Origin: Geobacter sp. | GTDB lineage: Bacteria > Desulfobacterota > Desulfuromonadia > Geobacterales > DSM-12255 | Assembly (NCBI GenBank): GCA_012026855.1 | Contig: VEOV01000370.1 | Location: 1 to 27,236 of the forward strand | Length of the DNA: 27,236 bases | Direction: 5' to 3' | Part shown: one piece after another, positions 23,227 through 27,236 of the stretch | Numbering within the stretch: position 1 is the stretch's first letter | How the letters are laid out: each line of letters starts with the position of its first letter | Translations under genes and position numbers: made by a program | Notes under the pieces: generated by a model | Databases searched by the model: none | The model's input: the letters and a program-made list of their open reading frames with translations, nothing else | Told to the model about the DNA's origin: nothing

Positions 23227-24177
23227 ATGGCTCAGGTTTACATGGAATTTGAAAAGCCGCTGATGGAGCTGGAAAAGAAGATTGAGGAGCTGGGGGTGCT
23301 TTCCGAGAGCATGGACCTCTCCAAGGAGATTGCCAAGCTGGAGAAAAAGGCCGAGCAGATGCGCGATGAAATCTTCAGCAAGCTGTCTCGCTGGCAGACC
23401 GCCCAGATTGCCCGTCATATCAACCGTCCGTTTACCATGGATTATCTCAATCTGATCTTCAGCGATTTTACCGAACTGCACGGCGACCGGCTGTTCGGTG
23501 ATGATCATGCCATTGTCGGCGGTCCGGCGCGGCTTGACGGCACACCGGTCATGGTCATCGGCCATCAGAAGGGGCGCGACACCAAGGAGAAGGTTTACCG
23601 CAACTTCGGTATGCCCAACCCGGAAGGCTACCGCAAGGCGCTGCGCCTGATGGAGATGGCAGAGCGTTTCAAGATGCCGATCATCACTTTTGTTGATACT
23701 CCGGGCGCATACCCCGGTATTGGTGCAGAAGAGCGGGGCCAGGCAGAGGCGATTGCCAAAAACCTGCGGGAGATGGCCGCTTTGACCGTGCCGATTATCG
23801 TCGTCATTACCGGCGAAGGTGGCTCCGGCGGGGCTCTGGCCATTGCCGTGGGGGATCGGGTGCTGATGCTGGAGTATTCTGTTTATGCGGTCATTTCTCC
23901 CGAGGGGTGTGCCGCCATTCTCTGGTCTGACGGCACCAAGGGGGCGCAGGCAGCTGAAGCACTCAAACTGACGGCCACTGATATCAAGGAGCTTGATGTC
24001 ATCGACGAGATCGTCAAGGAGCCGGTTGGCGGAGCCCACCGGGATCATGAAACCATGGCAGCAACCTTGAAAGAGGCGCTCAAGCGCAACCTTGCCGAAC
24101 TGCAGGCCTTGCCGGCGGATAATCTAGTTGAGCTGCGTTATCAGAAGTTCCGCAAAATGACCAGGTGTATCGAGTAG
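23227..24177 (+). CDS. accA: Acetyl-CoA carboxylase carboxyltransferase, alpha subunit
   Basis: The alpha subunit pairs with AccD to move the carboxyl group from biotin to acetyl-CoA, giving malonyl-CoA for fatty acid synthesis in the cytoplasm. The 316-residue protein has the usual length and order. It opens with the N-terminal coiled segment FEKPLMELEKKIEEL, followed by QIARHINRPFTMDYLNLIF and ELHGDRLFGDD. The crotonase-like core has FVDTPGAYPGIGAEERGQAEAIA, GEGGSGGALAIAVGDRVLMLE and YAVISPEGCAAILW. GGAG lies 8 bp before the ATG. The accD partner is not in the window, as in most proteobacteria. The 78 bp after dnaE contain only a weak hairpin, so read-through from dnaE is likely. Confidence 0.97.
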   Translation: MAQVYMEFEKPLMELEKKIEELGVLSESMDLSKEIAKLEKKAEQMRDEIFSKLSRWQTAQIARHINRPFTMDYLNLIFSDFTELHGDRLFGDDHAIVGGPARLDGTPVMVIGHQKGRDTKEKVYRNFGMPNPEGYRKALRLMEMAERFKMPIITFVDTPGAYPGIGAEERGQAEAIAKNLREMAALTVPIIVVITGEGGSGGALAIAVGDRVLMLEYSVYAVISPEGCAAILWSDGTKGAQAAEALKLTATDIKELDVIDEIVKEPVGGAHRDHETMAATLKEALKRNLAELQALPADNLVELRYQKFRKMTRCIE

Positions 24178-24203
24178 GCTGGTAGAGAAGAGTGCATTAC
24201 AAG

Positions 24204-24230
24204 GGCGGCCTTTCGGGGTCGCCTTTTCTT
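24204..24230 (+). terminator. Intrinsic terminator after accA
   Basis: Stem GGCGGCC (24204-24210) and GGTCGCC (24217-24223), with one G-T pair and a 6-nt loop, is followed by TTTTCTT. It closes the dnaE-accA unit. Confidence 0.8.
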
Positions 24231-24263
24231 ATTGCCCAGTCTCGGGATGATTGCAAAATTGAG

Positions 24264-24291
24264 TTGTCGCACCGGAATTAGCCGGTATTAT
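24264..24291 (+). promoter_or_regulatory. Candidate sigma-70 promoter for the membrane-anchored hypothetical gene
   Basis: TTGTCG (24264-24269), a 16-bp spacer and TATTAT (24286-24291) lie about 30 bp before the ATG at 24321, directly after the accA terminator. The -10 matches at 5 of 6 positions. Confidence 0.5.
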
Positions 24292-24320
24292 TATGCTGAA
24301 GCCTGTTTCGGGGAGAGCGT

Positions 24321-24785
24321 ATGAACATAACTGCCTTAAAGGATTTTTCCATCATTGTCGGCGGGCTGGTGACCATTTTCGCCTTTGCCAACGGTCTGCT
24401 GGAATACCGTCGCCAGGGGGCCCAGAAAAGGGTGGAACATTTCACCATGCTGCGCCGCCGGCTGAAGGAGAACCAGGTTTTCAAGGAGATCTGCGCCCTT
24501 ATGTTTGCCAACGACCCGCGCCTGGCCGAGATTAATGCCCAGGATAAGAGGGACTTTATCGGGCTGCTGGAAGAGGTTGCACTGCAGGTCAATTCCGGCC
24601 TCATCCGGCCCGAGCTGGCACATTACATGTTTGGCTATTACACGGTTAAATGCTCTGAAAGCAGGGATTTCTGGGCCAACCTGACCCTGGACGAAACCTA
24701 TTGGAACCTGTTTCACGACTTTGCCCGGGAGATGAAGGCACGGGAAACCTCCCACAGCTACGATCGCAATAAGCTCCGTTTCTGA
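24321..24785 (+). CDS. Membrane-anchored protein of unknown function
   Basis: The 154-residue protein has one N-terminal hydrophobic helix (about 8-26, FSIIVGGLVTIFAFANGLL) and then a basic turn YRRQGAQKR, which should keep the rest cytoplasmic. The soluble part is predicted to be mainly helical (HFTMLRRRLKENQVFKEICALMF, RDFIGLLEEVALQVNSGLI, ELAHYMFGYYTVKC). The form resembles small DUF-type membrane proteins with a helical tail, but I do not recognise a family with confidence. GGAGAG 6 bp before the ATG supports the start. It stands alone between a terminator and the PilZ gene (132-bp gap). Codon use is like its neighbours, and nothing indicates recent transfer. Confidence 0.72.
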   Translation: MNITALKDFSIIVGGLVTIFAFANGLLEYRRQGAQKRVEHFTMLRRRLKENQVFKEICALMFANDPRLAEINAQDKRDFIGLLEEVALQVNSGLIRPELAHYMFGYYTVKCSESRDFWANLTLDETYWNLFHDFAREMKARETSHSYDRNKLRF

Positions 24786-24917
24786 AAAAAATAGTGAACT
24801 GGCCGGCAGACATCTGCTAGTCTATGCAGGCAATACGGTGCACAAACAGATAATTTCTGATTCTTTTTCTTCTGCTGCCCTGTTCTATCAACTGATTACT
24901 GCAAGAAAGGAGCACAA

Positions 24918-25241
24918 ATGTACTCACAGACACGTAGCGCACCCCGCATAGAAAAGCTTTCCTTTATCTCCTTTGTAGAAAAGGAGAATGGTGAACAGAA
25001 GTCTCCGGTTTCCATGGGGCGGACAATCAACATCAGTGCTACCGGCCTGGGGATAGAATCATTTCAGGATATCCCTGAAGGTGCTGCCATGGAGATGGAT
25101 ATCAGCCTGGGGGACGAAATAATCCATGCCAGGGGCAAGGTTGTCAGGTCAACAAAGCACGCAGATGGTGCCTTTTTTCTGGGAATCAATTTCGATGAAT
25201 TTCAGGAGCGACTGGAAACCGTGGTGCTGGAGAAGATATAG
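24918..25241 (+). CDS. Single-domain PilZ protein (cyclic di-GMP receptor)
   Basis: The 107-residue protein consists of one PilZ domain. The RxxxR motif is present near the N-terminus (R6-SAP-R10) and the second motif N38-I-S40-A-T-G43 (NxSxxG) follows, so the residues that bind cyclic di-GMP are all there. The rest of the domain reads as a beta barrel, ending GINFDEFQERLETVVLEKI. Such stand-alone PilZ proteins change partner activity on binding cyclic di-GMP, often in motility, exopolysaccharide or surface functions. AAAGGAG lies 6 bp before the ATG. The partner is not evident from the neighbours: an uncharacterised membrane protein upstream and, after a shared terminator, the converging cytochrome gene. 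Confidence 0.88.
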   Translation: MYSQTRSAPRIEKLSFISFVEKENGEQKSPVSMGRTINISATGLGIESFQDIPEGAAMEMDISLGDEIIHARGKVVRSTKHADGAFFLGINFDEFQERLETVVLEKI

Positions 25242-25319
25242 GTTGCTGCTGGTTTGAAGCATGTTGCCCCAGTAGTGGGCTTTGGATAACGCCCGCTTGC
25301 TCCTGCTTGACAGGGCGAT

Positions 25320-25343
25320 GCAACCGGCAGCAGCAACCGGCAG
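25320..25343. repeat. Short direct repeat GCAACCGGCAG, two copies
   Basis: Identical 11-bp copies at 25320-25330 and 25333-25343, period 13 bp, lie between the PilZ stop and the shared terminator. This is a minor feature of unknown significance. Confidence 0.6.
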
Positions 25344-25360
25344 TGCATGGTGATAAAATG

Positions 25361-25393
25361 AAAAAGGGCGTCCCGATTTGGGACGCCCTTTTT
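25361..25393. terminator. Bidirectional intrinsic terminator between the PilZ and cytochrome genes
   Basis: A perfect inverted repeat, AAAAAGGGCGTCCC (25361-25374) and GGGACGCCCTTTTT (25380-25393), with a 5-nt loop reads as a GC stem plus a T-run on both strands. It therefore ends both converging transcripts. Confidence 0.92.
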
Positions 25394-25415
25394 AGTTGCT
25401 GACGAGCAAACCTGC

Positions 25416-26438
25416 TTACATTTTATGGCACTTGGTGCACTCTTCTGATTTGAAGGCGTCCTTGCCGTTGTGGCAGGCTCCGCAGGACTTGCCGTCCCGG
25501 TCCATGTCACTCATCTTGGCCTTGAGTGCGCCGGCTTTGAACGGGAATATCTTGGTGTGGCAATCGGCGCATTTGTACATGCCAAGATGGAAATCGTGGC
25601 TGAAGGTGGCCTCACCGGCGTCTGTCTTGAAAACGATGCTGGCAGGCTGGTAGCCATTGTGACACTTGTCGCACTCTCCCTTTACAGTGAAAGCGTCCTT
25701 GCCGTTATGACAGGTGCCGCAGGACTTGCCGGCTTCCATGGTTGCCATGGTTGCCTTGGTGGCGCCGGCTTTGTATGGGAATACCTTGGTGTGGCAGTCA
25801 GGGCACTTGAACATGCCGATGTGTACCTGGTGGCTGAACACGGCATCGGTGACACCCTTGGATTTAAAGGTGATTTCCCGTGTTTTCATCCCTTTGTGGC
25901 AGTTGCCGCAGTTGCCGGCAACGGTGAAGGCTTTCTTGTCGTTATGGCAGGCACCGCAGGTCTTCCCTTTTTCCATTTGCGCCATGGTGACGCCTTTTTC
26001 CTTGCCAGTAATTACCTTGCCGTTATGGCAGCTTTTGCAGGAGAGACCGGCTTTGCCGACATGGGCATCGTGACTGAAGGCAACCTCGCTGGCACCCTTG
26101 ACTTTGAAGGTTACGGTTCTCGGTTTCCCCTTATGACATTTGGTGCAGTACTTCTCGTCCTTGACGCTGAATGCTTTTATCCCGCTATGGCAGGCCCCGC
26201 AGGACTTGGTTGCTTCCATTTCCGCCATGGTGAATCTCTTCTTCTGGCGGAGATTGAAAATGGCGTTGTGACAAATCCGGCAGTTATTTTTGTACTTCTC
26301 AAGGTGAAAATCATGGCTGAAGATAACGGGCTCGGCATTTTTGAAATTGAAGGGGATATCCTTCGTTTCCTTCGCAAATGAGAGCACAGGCAGCAGCGCC
26401 GCAAGGAACACAAGCAGAGCAATACGGGAAAATCTCAT
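25416..26438 (-). CDS. Dodecaheme c-type cytochrome built from four c7-like triheme repeats
   Basis: I place the start at the ATG at 26438 (340 residues), with AGGAG 6 bp upstream; the open frame back to 26525 lacks a ribosome site and precedes the signal peptide. Residues 1-22 (LLVFLAALLPVLSFA) export the protein to the periplasm. Twelve CXXCH heme sites follow, in four repeats of three. Each repeat opens with a FSHDxH-type pair of axial His. Ahead of the second CXXCH is a MxxMExGKSCGxCH stretch, where c7 proteins such as PpcA have a His. This matches the four-domain nanowire-type cytochromes of Geobacter (GSU1996-like), in which some hemes have His-Met ligation. The expected role is storage and transfer of electrons through the periplasm toward outer-membrane conduits. 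It is monocistronic and divergent from nadC. Confidence 0.93.
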   Translation of the reverse strand: MRFSRIALLVFLAALLPVLSFAKETKDIPFNFKNAEPVIFSHDFHLEKYKNNCRICHNAIFNLRQKKRFTMAEMEATKSCGACHSGIKAFSVKDEKYCTKCHKGKPRTVTFKVKGASEVAFSHDAHVGKAGLSCKSCHNGKVITGKEKGVTMAQMEKGKTCGACHNDKKAFTVAGNCGNCHKGMKTREITFKSKGVTDAVFSHQVHIGMFKCPDCHTKVFPYKAGATKATMATMEAGKSCGTCHNGKDAFTVKGECDKCHNGYQPASIVFKTDAGEATFSHDFHLGMYKCADCHTKIFPFKAGALKAKMSDMDRDGKSCGACHNGKDAFKSEECTKCHKM

Positions 26439-26483
26439 GTGGAACTCCTGAATGTTGGGATAGTGCGTAGAAATGGACGTGCT

Positions 26484-26512
26484 AATATACACACCAGGAA
26501 AACTATCGTCAA
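26484..26512 (-). promoter_or_regulatory. Candidate sigma-70 promoter of the dodecaheme cytochrome gene
   Basis: On the minus strand TTGACG (26512-26507), a 17-bp spacer and TATATT (26489-26484) match the consensus at 10 of 12 positions, about 45 bp before the ATG. Confidence 0.6.
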
Positions 26513-26549
26513 TCTTAATTCCCATATTTTAATACGGTTCGGTTAGCGA

Positions 26550-26578
26550 TTGCGGCACTCCAAAAGCTGTGTTATAAA
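26550..26578 (+). promoter_or_regulatory. nadC: Candidate sigma-70 promoter of nadC
   Basis: TTGCGG (26550-26555), a 17-bp spacer and TATAAA (26573-26578) lie 26 bp before the TTG start of nadC. Confidence 0.6.
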
Positions 26579-26604
26579 ATTCTGAAAATATCCGGAGAAC
26601 CCCT

Positions 26605-27236
26605 TTGAAACAGCAGATTGACAGGATAATAGCAGCGGCGCTTGCCGAAGATATTCACACCGGAGATATTACGACTCAGGCGCTTCAGCTCGGGTCAAGA
26701 CCCATTGACGGTTTTCTCAAGGCAAAGGAGGAGATGGTTGTCTGCGGCCTTGATGTGGTGCGTCAGGTATTTGCGGCCGTTGACAGCACTGCTGTTTTCA
26801 ACCCGTGCTGCAAGGATGGCGACAGGGTCTCTGCCGGAGCGATCATCGCCCGGTTTTCAGGAGATGCTGCGCTGCTGCTGCAGGGAGAGCGGGTGGCGCT
26901 GAATCTGCTGCAGCGGATGTCCGGTGTTGCCACGCTGACGGCGAAATTCGTCACGGCGGTTGAGGGTACCAGGGCGAGAATTGTCGACACCCGCAAGACC
27001 ACGCCCGGGTTGCGGGTACTTGAGAAGTACGCCGTACGGGCAGGCGGTGGGATCAACCACAGAACCGGCCTTTATGATGGCGTGCTTATCAAGGAGAACC
27101 ACATTGCCGCAGCCGGTGGCATAGCAACAGCCATCAGCAGGGTCAGGAGCTACATCCCCCATACCCTGAAGATCGAGATTGAGACCGAGACGCTGGCCGA
27201 GGTCGGTGAGGCCCTGGCTGCCGGCGCTGACAGAAA
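26605..27236 (+). CDS. nadC: Nicotinate-nucleotide diphosphorylase (carboxylating), cut by right edge
   Basis: The enzyme converts quinolinate and PRPP to nicotinate mononucleotide in de novo NAD synthesis. The frame is open from a TTG at 26605 to the window end, about 210 residues of the usual 280. TTG is taken as the start because GGAG lies 7 bp upstream, the next in-frame ATG is inside the N-terminal domain, and family members begin here. Signature segments are AEDIHTGDITTQAL, ERVALNLLQRMSGVATLT, VDTRKTTPGLRVLEKYAV with the substrate-binding R-K-T-TPG, GGGINHRTGLYDGVLIKENH and KIEIETETL. The C-terminal barrel part is missing only because the window ends. It is divergent from the cytochrome gene, with a 166-bp shared intergenic region. 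Confidence 0.96.
   Translation, partial: MKQQIDRIIAAALAEDIHTGDITTQALQLGSRPIDGFLKAKEEMVVCGLDVVRQVFAAVDSTAVFNPCCKDGDRVSAGAIIARFSGDAALLLQGERVALNLLQRMSGVATLTAKFVTAVEGTRARIVDTRKTTPGLRVLEKYAVRAGGGINHRTGLYDGVLIKENHIAAAGGIATAISRVRSYIPHTLKIEIETETLAEVGEALAAGADR

Noticed and set aside
24938..24975. PilZ protein as a degenerate, non-binding form
   Set aside because: On recount, R6-SAP-R10 and N38-x-S-x-x-G43 are both present, so the cyclic di-GMP motifs are intact.

Overview
The window looks like a chromosomal segment of a Geobacteraceae-type bacterium (Geobacter, Geotalea or a close relative, order Desulfuromonadales). The evidence is a twelve-heme c7-repeat cytochrome, a geopeptide precursor with its SPASM radical SAM maturase, a long UbiD-type decarboxylase of the menaquinone (futalosine-linked) kind, and many sigma-54-type two-component proteins. 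Codon use is GC-rich and even. No insertion sequence, phage gene, tRNA, rRNA or CRISPR array was seen.

Layout. 1-2933 (minus): a Cache-HAMP-PAS histidine kinase followed by a sigma-54-type response regulator cut by the left edge. 3051-4160 (plus): a PAS-SpoIIE phosphatase. 4279-6137 (plus): hypoxanthine phosphoribosyltransferase plus an AzgA-type purine permease, a salvage pair. 6150-11882: a sensory module made of a plus-strand sigma-54 response regulator facing a minus-strand operon of TonB-dependent receptor, periplasmic substrate-binding protein and histidine kinase. The regulator and kinase genes overlap by 68 bp at their 3' ends. A -24/-12 promoter candidate lies upstream of the receptor.

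12048-13481 (plus): a 32-codon Cys-containing precursor peptide (too short for ordinary gene calling), a strong intrinsic terminator, and a radical SAM/SPASM maturase. It is transcribed divergently from the TonB operon across an intergenic region that contains a 17-bp dyad. This peptide system is the most interesting part of the window. Downstream is a regulatory-looking region with three GTAAA-N5-TTTAC dyads exactly 57 bp apart, then a CX5R protein phosphatase, a 22-bp degenerate tandem repeat and a terminator.

14638-18246 (plus): a secreted Sel1-repeat protein and the UbiD-family decarboxylase. 18262-19417 (minus): two exported or membrane-anchored small proteins of unknown function. 19687-24177 (plus): dnaE and accA, a neighbour pair also found in other proteobacteria. 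24321-25241 (plus): a membrane-anchored hypothetical protein and a PilZ protein. 25416-26438 (minus): the twelve-heme cytochrome. 26605 to the right edge (plus): nadC from a TTG start, running off the window.

All calls come from reading motifs in the sequence. No homology search was run, so family assignments rest on recognised motifs and architecture.
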